Of a stretch of DNA of 20,440 bases, positions 13,009-20,440 are shown piece after piece. A program made the translations under genes and the position numbers. The DNA comes from Candidatus Kerfeldbacteria bacterium. GTDB lineage: Bacteria; Patescibacteriota; Patescibacteriia; UBA9570. The notes beneath the pieces are model-generated. The model made no database searches, was not told where the DNA came from, and saw nothing but the letters and a program-made list of their open reading frames with translations. The DNA is taken from contig DOSP01000073.1 in NCBI GenBank assembly GCA_003512175.1, positions 352 to 20,791 of the forward strand. The letters run 5' to 3'. Numbering within the stretch: position 1 is the first letter of the stretch; the number at the start of each line of letters is the position of its first letter.

Positions 13009-13932
13009 ATGCCGCTAAGAGAATATCAACCAGGCACTTCACCAAAACCGCGGTCTGAGACTTTTGTCGAGGATTGTCAGCGCCGGGCTGCTGAATTACA
13101 GCAAGCTCACACTGAATGGAAAGCAGCTCAAGAACAAGGTGACACCCATGGTTTTTCTTCAGCTTGGTTACGATCCCATAAGCACACTTGGTTAGCCAAG
13201 TGGATTTACCATTATAATGCTCTGCCGGATCTACTAGCGCTGTGTCCGGCTGAGGTCAGTGCAGACATTGAACGTAAGGTGCCAATGACTCCAGAAGTCA
13301 TACAAGCCCAATTCGTTGCAGCCCATAGGGAGTGGCTAAAAACCGGCGATGGCGCACCGTTTGACCGTCCATGGTTGCGAGCGCACTATAGCGGTTTAGA
13401 TAAATATTTGAGTGACAAGGAACTATGGGATGAGACGCTCGCTGCTTTACCAGCTACTATCCGGGCTAACTTTAAATATGTATTGCCACCACCAGAATAT
13501 ACCCTCGATTCTGCCATTGCTAAGCTCCGGTTAGCTCACTCTGTTTGGCAACAGCTTGATCCAGTCATTCGTCCATTATTTAATAGTGACTGGCTGAAGC
13601 ATAACAAATTTAGCGGACTAGAACGGTACGTACGTAATCATTACGGAGATTTTGGAATGGTCGCTCACTTAGCCGGCGAGGAGGTTGGACGTGATTTTCA
13701 TGATCAGTTTACTTATAATGAACAGATTGTCCTTGATCTATTACGTCAAGCCTACTATGTGTGGAGAAATGAAGATCCTGCCACGCGAGGTAAGTTGAAT
13801 ACAGGATGGTTACGCAAGCATCATTATATGAATATTTATAAGTGGGCTCAACAGGAATATCCTGGAGGGTTTGAAAATCTTTTACAACAACTCCCTCTAT
13901 TTATGAGAGAAGATTTAGAAGAAACAGCGTGA
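13009..13932 (+). CDS. Four-repeat Trp/His-rich protein of unknown function
   Basis: 307 aa, not recognised. It is built of four diverged repeats of about 55-62 residues (approximately 19-80, 94-148, 165-223, 236-296). Each has an A-x(2-3)-W helix end (W37, W109, W180, W252). Each then has the core W-L-[RK]-x-[HN]-x(3-4)-[LI]-x-[KR]-[YW], starting at W53, W122, W195 and W267. Each closes with an L-L/LP-type helix. It is predicted all-helical, soluble, without signal or membrane segment. The basic and aromatic repeat core could bind nucleic acid, but that is a guess. AAGGAG at 12998-13003 is a strong Shine-Dalgarno. It follows asnS by 21 nt and its TGA overlaps the next gene's GTG. Confidence 0.85.
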   Translation: MPLREYQPGTSPKPRSETFVEDCQRRAAELQQAHTEWKAAQEQGDTHGFSSAWLRSHKHTWLAKWIYHYNALPDLLALCPAEVSADIERKVPMTPEVIQAQFVAAHREWLKTGDGAPFDRPWLRAHYSGLDKYLSDKELWDETLAALPATIRANFKYVLPPPEYTLDSAIAKLRLAHSVWQQLDPVIRPLFNSDWLKHNKFSGLERYVRNHYGDFGMVAHLAGEEVGRDFHDQFTYNEQIVLDLLRQAYYVWRNEDPATRGKLNTGWLRKHHYMNIYKWAQQEYPGGFENLLQQLPLFMREDLEETA

Positions 13933-15395
13933 TAATGAAACTGGAAAAATTTAAGCGGTATTACATCTGGATTATTCTAGTAGTCGCAGCTGTGTTACGT
14001 GGTAGTGGTTTAACCAGCCGCGACTTTTGGTACGACGAAGCCTTCACCGGCGTCGCCATCAAACAATCCTGGCATAGTATGATGAGCGTGTTGATCAGTG
14101 ATACCCATCCGCCATTGTACTATTTTTTGGTCAAGATATTCGCGGCACCATTCAATTATAGTGTAGTGGGGATTCGGTTATTTTCTGTCCTATGTGGGGT
14201 GGTCGCGGTGTGGGCAGTGTATCGTTTAGCCAGACACTTATTTAGTAGCCGAGTAGCCTGGTACGCCGCGGCCATTACGGCGTTATCACCCTTTGCGATC
14301 CAATATTCCCAGGAAGCGCGCATGTATTCTTTGTTAGCGGTACTGATTTTACTGGCAACCGATTGGTTTATGACTGGTTTGAAAACGAAGCAGACAAAGT
14401 ATTTTGTCTATTGGGGAATTTTCACCGGTTTATCATTTCTAACGCACTATATCAGTTTGTTTTTTGCCGTTCTGTTTTATGTTGTGTATCTGATCTGGAA
14501 AAAACCTACCCACTGGAAAAACTTTTTGCCATCAGGTCAATTGCTGATCGGTTATGGTATAGCTGGGGTGATATTTTTACCATGGTTACCACAGTTTATC
14601 CATCAGCTTAACCGCAGTGGAGCTAATCTGAATTGGGTAGCGTCAGCCCATTTAGGTGACATCGCAGCTACCATCCAAATGTTTTTATTTGGTACGCTAC
14701 TGGGTGAATTATCAGCCGGCATGTCGCCAGTGAATACTTTGTATGGCATCCAAAATAATTCTGTCCAAATGGTCATCACTATAGTCTTAACAGTTGGGCT
14801 AGTATGGTTGTGGCGCAAGACTGAACACACCAGCCTTAAAACTATCGCAATTTTCTCAATTGGTTTCATGGTGTTGATTTATTTGATCTCTGTAACTATT
14901 CCTAGTCAGCAGTATTTTGTATCGCGGTATTTATCTCTAGCCAGTTATTTTTTATTTATTTTATTCGCTCTGCTGTTAGCGCAGTGGCAGTGGCGTACGA
15001 GTTTAGGGTTGATTGGCGTGTATATCTGTTTAATCCTACTGATTGCACCGCACACCAATTCTCGAGGCTTTAATGAAATGTCACAGTACTTGGGCAACTA
15101 CGCCGGACAACACTTTTATGTGCTTAGCCCAGCGGACTATTTGATCGGGAAGTACTACTTTGGCGGCGATCGTCTGACTCTCTATAACAAAAAAGATCCA
15201 AAGTTTAACCCCGGTATTTGGGCGGGGATGGAGGATATACAACGTACGGAAAGTGAAGCTGATATCCAAAATGATCCAACTGGTTTGATACTATCCAGCG
15301 TGCCGTTAGATCATGATTTAGGTCATTTTAGTGTCGTTGGTCTGCGCTTAGTGCAACAGTATGAGAATATCTACGTTTATACCTTCAGGGACTAG
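13929..15395 (+). CDS. GT39/PMT-like polytopic glycosyltransferase
   Basis: 488 aa with about 11-12 transmembrane helices. The first outside loop carries DFWYDEAFTG (D36-E37), and a second acidic loop DTHPPLYY (58-65) follows. These are signatures of the ArnT/PMT/GT39 clan (GT-C fold), which use polyprenyl-phosphate sugars outside the membrane. ALSPFAIQYSQEARMYSL and THYISLFF are also typical. The acceptor (protein, lipid or polymer) cannot be told. The soluble C-terminal part is about 110 residues. A GTG at 13929 overlaps the upstream TGA (GTGA), while an ATG at 13935 is a close alternative; neither has a good Shine-Dalgarno. Confidence 0.88.
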   Translation: MIMKLEKFKRYYIWIILVVAAVLRGSGLTSRDFWYDEAFTGVAIKQSWHSMMSVLISDTHPPLYYFLVKIFAAPFNYSVVGIRLFSVLCGVVAVWAVYRLARHLFSSRVAWYAAAITALSPFAIQYSQEARMYSLLAVLILLATDWFMTGLKTKQTKYFVYWGIFTGLSFLTHYISLFFAVLFYVVYLIWKKPTHWKNFLPSGQLLIGYGIAGVIFLPWLPQFIHQLNRSGANLNWVASAHLGDIAATIQMFLFGTLLGELSAGMSPVNTLYGIQNNSVQMVITIVLTVGLVWLWRKTEHTSLKTIAIFSIGFMVLIYLISVTIPSQQYFVSRYLSLASYFLFILFALLLAQWQWRTSLGLIGVYICLILLIAPHTNSRGFNEMSQYLGNYAGQHFYVLSPADYLIGKYYFGGDRLTLYNKKDPKFNPGIWAGMEDIQRTESEADIQNDPTGLILSSVPLDHDLGHFSVVGLRLVQQYENIYVYTFRD

Positions 15396-15415
15396 CTGAA
15401 ACGACCTATTTTTAC

Positions 15416-15421
15416 TATACT
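15416..15421 (+). promoter_or_regulatory. -10 box placed for nearly leaderless transcription of aspS
   Basis: TATACT ends 7 nt before the aspS ATG, so RNA would start one base before the start codon. There is no Shine-Dalgarno in the 33-bp gap after the glycosyltransferase gene. No consensus -35 is seen. If real, it would head the run of overlapping genes from aspS to the carboxypeptidase. Confidence 0.4.
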
Positions 15422-15428
15422 AAGCCTC

Positions 15429-16814
15429 ATGCAGCGTACCTGGATTAAGGATACAGTTGGTCAAATCGGGCAGGAAGTGCTCCTGCAGGGCTGGGTACAC
15501 CGACGCCGCAACATGGGCAAAATGGTGTTTATTGATTTGCGTGATCAATCGGGGACATGTCAGGTCGTTTTTTTGACGAACCATGCCGAAGCCTTGGCTG
15601 CAGCCGGTGGACTGGGTCATGAAGACGTCGTCACTATCACGGGCCAAGTGAATGCCCGGCCAGCCAAACAGGTTAAAGCCGATCAAGTGTGCGGCAGCGT
15701 TGAAATTGAAGCCTTGGACTTATCCATCTTAACTAAAGCCGCTGTTCCGCCATTTGAAGTGAATAAGGATACGTTGGCAGTTGAGGAAGACTTGCGCTTG
15801 AAATACCGTTACTTAGATTTACGGACGGACCGCATGCAACGCAATCTTCGGTTACGCAGTGCCTACATTCAAAAATGTCGGGAGTTTTTATACCAACATG
15901 ATTTTACAGAGATTGAAACCCCATTGCTCACCAAATCCACTCCAGAGGGTTCACGAGACTTTTTAGTGCCGTCACGCAAGCATCCTGGTTCATTCTACGC
16001 CTTACCGCAATCACCCCAACAATATAAACAATTGCTAGTCGGTGGGGGATTTGAGCGGTATTTTCAACTGGCACGCTGTGTGCGTGATGAAGACCTCCGC
16101 GCGGATCGGGGATACGAACATACCCAGCTCGATATCGAACTGGCCTTTGTTGAATATAATGATGTCCTGAATTTGGTCGAGGGCATGGTGACACAGGCCG
16201 CCGAAGCTTTGGGTTTCACCATCAAACAAAAACCATTTCCTCGTGTCACCTACGAGGAAGCTATGCAAACGTATGGCGCCGATAAATTTGATCTGCGCAC
16301 TGATGAAGATAAAGCCAAAGGGGTACTGGCGTTTGCCTGGGTAGTGGAGTTTCCTTTCTTTGAAAAAACCGATGATGGCAAATGGACTTTCACGCATAAT
16401 CCCTTCTCCATGCCGAAACCAGAGCACCTGGAATGGTTGTTGGCTGGAAAAAACATTGATCAAATTGTGACGCAGCAATATGATCTCGTGTGTAATGGGC
16501 ACGAAACCGGTGGCGGCAGCATTCGAGCCCATCGCCCAGATATTCTCAAAGCGACGTACCAAGTGATGGGGTATACTGATCAAGAAATTACCGACAGCAT
16601 TGGCCATATGCTAGAAGCCTTTAGCTATGGTTTCCCTCCACATGGCGGCATTGGTATGGGTATTGAACGGATGCTGATGAACTTAACCGGAGAACAATAT
16701 CTGCGCGAAGTCCAAGCCTTCCCCATGACCACCCACGGACGCACCGCCGTGATGGATGCCCCGGGCCCTGTACCCACTAATCAATTAACCGAGTTAGGTA
16801 TAAAAAAATTATGA
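15429..16814 (+). CDS. aspS: Aspartyl-tRNA synthetase lacking the bacterial GAD insertion
   Basis: 461 aa; charges tRNA-Asp. The OB-fold (about 1-100) has LQGWVHRRRNMGKMVFIDLRD. The core has the bacterial-type ETPLLTKSTPEGSRDFLVPSR, ALPQSPQQYKQLLV, motif 2 RCVRDEDLRADRGYEHTQLDIE (written here in two parts: RCVRDEDLRADR and GYEHTQLDIE, 216-237) and motif 3 GIGMGIERML (407-416). Bacterial AspRS is usually near 590 aa because a GAD domain sits between YEEAM..YG.DKFDLR and the .W..EFPFFE strand. Here these are joined by about ten residues (290-303), so the insertion is absent while the rest is intact. The position matching His31 of the non-discriminating Pseudomonas enzyme is Met29, and AsnRS is also encoded, so it is probably tRNA-Asp-specific. 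Its TGA overlaps the next ATG. Confidence 0.95.
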   Translation: MQRTWIKDTVGQIGQEVLLQGWVHRRRNMGKMVFIDLRDQSGTCQVVFLTNHAEALAAAGGLGHEDVVTITGQVNARPAKQVKADQVCGSVEIEALDLSILTKAAVPPFEVNKDTLAVEEDLRLKYRYLDLRTDRMQRNLRLRSAYIQKCREFLYQHDFTEIETPLLTKSTPEGSRDFLVPSRKHPGSFYALPQSPQQYKQLLVGGGFERYFQLARCVRDEDLRADRGYEHTQLDIELAFVEYNDVLNLVEGMVTQAAEALGFTIKQKPFPRVTYEEAMQTYGADKFDLRTDEDKAKGVLAFAWVVEFPFFEKTDDGKWTFTHNPFSMPKPEHLEWLLAGKNIDQIVTQQYDLVCNGHETGGGSIRAHRPDILKATYQVMGYTDQEITDSIGHMLEAFSYGFPPHGGIGMGIERMLMNLTGEQYLREVQAFPMTTHGRTAVMDAPGPVPTNQLTELGIKKL

Positions 16815-18130
16815 CGCTCAAACACACATTAATCGCGCTTGGCTTAGCTAGTCTGCCCGTTGTGGCCAGTGCCGACGGCGCCATTATGTCGGAGCCAGAT
16901 TATTACATGTATGAAACAGCGCAAACCGCGGCTATTTTTTACGAGGCGGATACGCAAACAGAGACGTTAGTGGTTAGCATGACCTATCAAGGCACAGCCA
17001 AAGACTTTGCCTGGATTATCCCTACTCCCGGCCAACCAGAGGTAGAACGTGGTTCACGCACATTATTTACTGAAATTTCTGATCTCATCTACGGCGACAG
17101 TGATTATGGTTACTATGGCTACCCAACCAGTGGAGCGCTAGAGGAAACGGCAGTTGATAGCGGAGTAACTGTCGTTGAGGAGAAACAAGTCGATTATTAT
17201 GATGTGACCGTATTAGAAGCCACTTCCGGCCAGGATCTACTGACTTGGTTAAACGACAATGGTTATAGTTACCCAGAAGAGAAACAGTATATTCTTAATG
17301 ACTATGTTAGCGCCGGTTGGTATTTTACGGCAATGAAGATTAATGCTGAGAGTGTTGATAAAACGGTAGCTGAGGCTTTACACACTGGCCAAGCCGTGCC
17401 CGTGCAACTGACCTTTACCGCTGCCAACTTGGTGTACCCGCTCCGAATTTCGGCTGTAACTGAAGATACCACAACTTACCAAACTATTGATTTGTACATT
17501 TTTGACGATCACAAAGTTGAGGCCGGTCAGTTTTCTGAGAATTACGGTGATTGGGTGAAAAAAGATGATATCACGACATTAGCTCATGATACCAATGGTA
17601 ACCCGTGGGTTGAACCAACCGAGAAAAAATATTTTCTCACTCATCTATCAGCTAGTCTCACCCCTGCTGCCATGACAGACGATGTCTTTCCAAGTGATGC
17701 TGAGGATAATGATGCGACTGATTACTATAGTTCAAACTGGGATGCCGAAGAAATTGCTCAAGTTATTTTGTTAACCATCGTGATTGCACTGTTCATCATG
17801 GGAGGCGTGATCATTTCGCCGATCGGTTGGGTGATGATTGCCGCTACGGTTATTCGGGTAAAAACCAAAACGGCTGGTTGGCGAGCAGCTACGCACACGC
17901 TGCAATGGCTCACTGTACTCTTCACGGCACTGATTTCCACTCTAACCGTCGTGGCGATGTGGAATGACGTGTTTGATGATATCGCCTATGAGTGGAATTA
18001 TAGCTATGACAAATCGGAATTAGGTGTCGCCTTTGGTTTAGTCTTAGGCATCTTTTTGGTGAATGTACTCCTACTGGCTGTGCCGGTTATTCAAAGCATT
18101 GTCCGATGGCGACGTACCAGATCAAGTTAG
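16811..18130 (+). CDS. DUF2330 domain surface protein with C-terminal membrane helices
   Basis: 439 aa. A short signal peptide (about 1-21, ending ASA) is followed by DGAIMSEPDYYMYETAQTAAI. Next comes the DUF2330 hallmark, in which a strand pair leads into GTAKDFAWIIPTPGQPEVERG (51-73). The external domain runs to about 300 and is acidic, Tyr/Asp-rich in its loop near 94-104. Three C-terminal helices (about 313-345, 365-385, 400-430) and a basic RWRRTR end fix it in the membrane. The function of DUF2330 is unknown. It starts in an ATGA overlap with aspS and overlaps scpA by 25 nt, so it is embedded in a housekeeping operon. Confidence 0.87.
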   Translation: MTLKHTLIALGLASLPVVASADGAIMSEPDYYMYETAQTAAIFYEADTQTETLVVSMTYQGTAKDFAWIIPTPGQPEVERGSRTLFTEISDLIYGDSDYGYYGYPTSGALEETAVDSGVTVVEEKQVDYYDVTVLEATSGQDLLTWLNDNGYSYPEEKQYILNDYVSAGWYFTAMKINAESVDKTVAEALHTGQAVPVQLTFTAANLVYPLRISAVTEDTTTYQTIDLYIFDDHKVEAGQFSENYGDWVKKDDITTLAHDTNGNPWVEPTEKKYFLTHLSASLTPAAMTDDVFPSDAEDNDATDYYSSNWDAEEIAQVILLTIVIALFIMGGVIISPIGWVMIAATVIRVKTKTAGWRAATHTLQWLTVLFTALISTLTVVAMWNDVFDDIAYEWNYSYDKSELGVAFGLVLGIFLVNVLLLAVPVIQSIVRWRRTRSS

Positions 18131-18810
18131 AACAATATCAAGGGCCGCTGGATGTCTTGCTGCAGCTGATTGAGCAGCAGCAGTTGGCTATTACCGATAT
18201 TGCGTTAGCTGACATTGCAGAATCGTTCATTGCCTATATTGATAAGATCGAAGAACTCTACCCAGAAGAACTGGCTGATTTTTTGGTTGTGGCCACGCGG
18301 TTACTCTATATTAAATCCCGCGAATTATTGCCGTACTTGATCACCGACGATGATGAGCCACTGACCAATTTGGCTGATCATCTGAAGATGTATAAAGAGT
18401 TCCGCGATGCTGCCGAGGTATTAGAGCAACGCCTTGCCACTGGCCAATTTGCCGTACCGCGCCCGGTATCATTATCACGGTTGGAAGTGGTTGAATTTAA
18501 TCCACCGCACCGCATCGAGGCCCATCATTTACGCGAATTGTATGAAGGGGTGGTAGCACAATTGGAAACGATCATTAGCATTCCGCAAGCCGCCATTCGC
18601 AAAGCCGCTAGCCTCAAGGAAAAAATCACCGCGCTGCATGCCATTCTCCAACAGCGGCAACGGGTACAGTTTTCCGATTTGTTGCATGATACCACCGATC
18701 GCATTCACATTGTTCTGACATTTTTAGCCATTCTCGAACTGGTGAAGCAAGACACGATCACCGTTGAGCAAAAACACAGTTATAGTGATATACTGATTGT
18801 ATGCAAATAA
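18106..18810 (+). CDS. scpA: Segregation and condensation protein A
   Basis: 234 aa, the kleisin that links the SMC heads and, with ScpB, forms the bacterial condensin for chromosome compaction and segregation. The start YQIKLEQYQGPLDVLLQLIE is the standard ScpA N-terminus that binds the SMC neck. The following LADFLVVATRLLYIKSRELLP is likewise typical. The C-terminal winged helix (about 160-230) ends in VLTFLAILELVKQDTI...DILI, as usual. The ATG lies 25 nt inside the DUF2330 gene. It overlaps scpB by 10 nt. Confidence 0.96.
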   Translation: MATYQIKLEQYQGPLDVLLQLIEQQQLAITDIALADIAESFIAYIDKIEELYPEELADFLVVATRLLYIKSRELLPYLITDDDEPLTNLADHLKMYKEFRDAAEVLEQRLATGQFAVPRPVSLSRLEVVEFNPPHRIEAHHLRELYEGVVAQLETIISIPQAAIRKAASLKEKITALHAILQQRQRVQFSDLLHDTTDRIHIVLTFLAILELVKQDTITVEQKHSYSDILIVCK

Positions 18811-19361
18811 TTCAGCAACTTGAGGCCATTCTGTTTGTCCTGGCCAAACCAGTCAGCTTTACAAAATTAGCGAAATGGACGAACAGTACACCGGAAGTCG
18901 TTCAAACTGCCTTACAGCAATATGCTAAAAGCTCGGTTGATCGTGGTGTTCAGGTAAGCCTAACGGGCACTGAAGCACAATTGACGACGGCCCCGGCTAT
19001 GCATGACATTGTCAGCCAGGTCGTGAAAGATGAGCGCAGTGGAGAATTAACCAAGCCATCGTTAGAGGCGTTAGCCATTATTGCGTATCGTAGTCCCATC
19101 ACGAAAGCGGAATTAGAAGCTATCCGCGGCGTGAACTGCAGCTTGATTTTGCGCAATCTCCTGATTCGCGGACTGGTTACAGAAACTATGGATAAAACCA
19201 AAGCGGTTGAAGTGTACGATATTACTCCCGAGTATTTACAATTATTGGGCGTGCAAAGCGTGGCAGATTTACCAGATTACACTCGGTTACATCGTGACAT
19301 TCAGATTGGTGAACGCTTAGCTGTTCTGGAGAAGCCCGGGGATTTTTTCAATGTTCAATAA
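18801..19361 (+). CDS. scpB: Segregation and condensation protein B
   Basis: 186 aa, the KITE partner of ScpA. It consists of two winged-helix domains. The first starts with QQLEAILFVLAKPVSFTKLAKW. The second carries the signature LEALAIIAYRSPITKAELEAIRGVN (about 88-112; LEALAIIAYRSPITKAE and LEAIRGVN), followed by LLIRGLVTET. The scpA-scpB pair with overlapping ends is the common arrangement, although no smc gene is in the window. Its last 11 nt overlap the carboxypeptidase gene. Confidence 0.96.
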   Translation: MQIIQQLEAILFVLAKPVSFTKLAKWTNSTPEVVQTALQQYAKSSVDRGVQVSLTGTEAQLTTAPAMHDIVSQVVKDERSGELTKPSLEALAIIAYRSPITKAELEAIRGVNCSLILRNLLIRGLVTETMDKTKAVEVYDITPEYLQLLGVQSVADLPDYTRLHRDIQIGERLAVLEKPGDFFNVQ

Positions 19362-20277
19362 TCCACTGTTCTATCTGGCCTTATTCGCTGCCACGTCTGG
19401 CATGAGTTTGCCGCAGACGTTAGCTGAGGAGTGGTATTTTGTTCCTACCCATCACATCGCTGAACCAGTCAATGTTGGTTTATTACCTCGGCCGGTGTTT
19501 CGCACCGTTCCAGCTAAAGTAGATCAGGATACTGGCCCGGTTGTGCAGGCGAAATCTGCCATGGTGCTGGATCAAACCTCAGGAGCAGTACTTTGGCAGA
19601 AAGAACCAGACATGGTTCTTCCCATCGCCAGTATCAGTAAGTTGATGACCGCCGTGGTGGCGCAAGATTTCATAGACAACTGGGAGGAAACCTACACCCT
19701 GCAGTGGTCGGAAGTGGCGTTAGGCGGTTCGACATTTTCGGCGGGAGTAGGGGACACCTTTACCAAACATGATTTATTAAAATCCGCTCTGGTTGGTTCA
19801 GTGAACAGCGCTGCCGCTGCCGTAGCCCATAGTACCGGGTTAGCTGAAGCGGATTTTGTCGCTGAAATGAATAGTATGGCTGATCGTTTAGGTATGCTCC
19901 AGACAAATTATGTTGAACCAACCGGTTTAAGTGCCAATAATACCTCGACGGCTCAGGATATCGCTCTATTATTTCGGACAGTGACCGCTGATCCTCTGCT
20001 GATGGAGCCGCTCGGTCAGGCTGAACATCGCCTGGTGAATGGTGATCAAGAAATGATTGTGAAGACAACAAACCGTTTAGTGAAAAATGGTGATCCGTAC
20101 GTCTTTGCCGGAAAAACGGGCTTCACCTATGAGGCCGGGAATTGTTTAGCGGCGGTGGCACGCGATGCAGCGGGGCATCAGATTATTGTGGTGGTCCTGG
20201 GCGCTCCAGATGAGGATAGTCGCTTTGCGGAGACCGCTGAACTGGCCAAATGGACGTTTGACCATTACCGCTGGTAA
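19351..20277 (+). CDS. D-alanyl-D-alanine carboxypeptidase (S11 family, low-molecular-weight PBP)
   Basis: 308 aa; trims the terminal D-Ala from peptidoglycan stem peptides. An N-terminal hydrophobic stretch (about 6-22) should export or anchor it. The active-site motifs are all present: S94-I-S-K97 (SxxK, in LPIASISKLMTA), S150-V-N152 (SxN) and K255-T-G257 (KTG, in FAGKTGFTYEAGNCL). It ends shortly after the catalytic domain, so it lacks the C-terminal beta domain and amphipathic anchor of DacA/PBP5 and resembles short S11 enzymes. It is the last of the overlapping gene run; gap starts 17 nt downstream. Confidence 0.93.
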   Translation: MFNNPLFYLALFAATSGMSLPQTLAEEWYFVPTHHIAEPVNVGLLPRPVFRTVPAKVDQDTGPVVQAKSAMVLDQTSGAVLWQKEPDMVLPIASISKLMTAVVAQDFIDNWEETYTLQWSEVALGGSTFSAGVGDTFTKHDLLKSALVGSVNSAAAAVAHSTGLAEADFVAEMNSMADRLGMLQTNYVEPTGLSANNTSTAQDIALLFRTVTADPLLMEPLGQAEHRLVNGDQEMIVKTTNRLVKNGDPYVFAGKTGFTYEAGNCLAAVARDAAGHQIIVVVLGAPDEDSRFAETAELAKWTFDHYRW

Positions 20278-20294
20278 TGTTACCCTATGCGGGT

Positions 20295-20440
20295 ATGAAA
20301 ACACGAATTGCCATTAACGGATTCGGCCGCATTGGTGCCGCCGCTTTCCGCATTGCCATCGAGCGACCAGAGTTAGAAGTAGTCGCTTTTAATGGCCTAG
20401 GCAGCTTGGCCATGGCGGCTCATTTATTAAAATATGATAG
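20295..20440 (+). CDS. gap: Glyceraldehyde-3-phosphate dehydrogenase, 5' part only
   Basis: The first 48 complete codons are in the window and the gene runs off the end. TRIAINGFGRIG is the NAD(P)-binding Rossmann start of phosphorylating GAPDH, and MAAHLLKYDS matches the conserved (L/M)AHLLKYDS. The residue after Asn in VVAFNGLG corresponds to Asp32 of the Bacillus stearothermophilus enzyme and is Gly here. Asp32 excludes NADP in glycolytic GAPDHs, and its loss is typical of NADP-accepting forms such as B. subtilis GapB. The rest, including the catalytic Cys, is not visible. The 17-bp gap upstream shows no convincing Shine-Dalgarno. Confidence 0.93.
   Translation, partial: MKTRIAINGFGRIGAAAFRIAIERPELEVVAFNGLGSLAMAAHLLKYD

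Noticed and set aside
16035..16607. A 190-codon antisense frame within aspS
   Set aside because: The plus strand is a clearly conserved synthetase; the antisense product has no recognisable domain and no start signals.
1..20440. CRISPR array, cas genes, prophage or replication origin
   Set aside because: No evenly spaced direct repeats with unique spacers, no cas or phage structural genes, and no DnaA-box cluster were seen; the only tandem array is the protein-coding decapeptide repeat.

Overview
The window looks like a chromosome segment from a candidate-phyla-radiation (Patescibacteria, Parcubacteria-like) bacterium. This is an inference from content. Genes are compact, often overlapping or 1-15 nt apart. 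The bacterial-type AspRS lacks its usual insertion domain. VanW, DUF2330, SpoIIM-like, PAP2 and S11 peptidase genes occur together. Several genes lack a Shine-Dalgarno but have a -10 hexamer placed for leaderless transcription. TGA is used as a stop, so the UGA=Gly code of Gracilibacteria/Absconditabacteria is not used here. No database search was possible.

Layout. 1-891: a truncated tRNA-Leu(GAG) with its promoter, then a divergent promoter driving a rod-shaped non-coding RNA that ends in a U8 terminator. Two bases later begins a 518-bp module: a DUF559 endonuclease-like gene bounded by two inverted 40-bp repeats, each carrying a hairpin. 888-4320 (minus): tRNA-Glu, an EamA transporter, an Hsp20 chaperone and a VanW wall-associated protein, read in that order. 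4364-6392 (plus): a secreted protein with 15 decapeptide repeats and a membrane-anchored PsbP-like protein. 6375-7376 (minus): a SpoIIM-family membrane protein. 7394-9998 (plus): a PAP2-type phosphatase, tsaD, a VapBC-like toxin-antitoxin pair and a PPC/DUF296 protein, then a hairpin terminator.

10114-11260 is a 1147-bp insertion sequence with 21-bp inverted repeats. It carries a MULE/IS256-like transposase whose start is out of frame at an A8 run. It lies 30 bp upstream of the next start codon. 11291-15395 (plus): an unrecognised 130-aa gene, asnS, a four-repeat protein of unknown function and a GT39-type glycosyltransferase. 15429-20440 (plus): aspS, a DUF2330 surface protein, scpA, scpB, a D,D-carboxypeptidase and the 5' end of gap; from aspS through the carboxypeptidase all successive genes overlap.

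The genes are mainly housekeeping (tRNA charging and modification, chromosome segregation, glycolysis) and envelope functions (wall trimming, lipid carrier recycling, glycosylation, secreted proteins). Two mobile-looking units are inserted: the DUF559 module and the IS. The most unusual items are the DUF559 hairpin-bounded module beside the ncRNA, the four-repeat protein at 13009, the stripped-down AspRS, and a GAPDH lacking the Asp that normally selects NAD.
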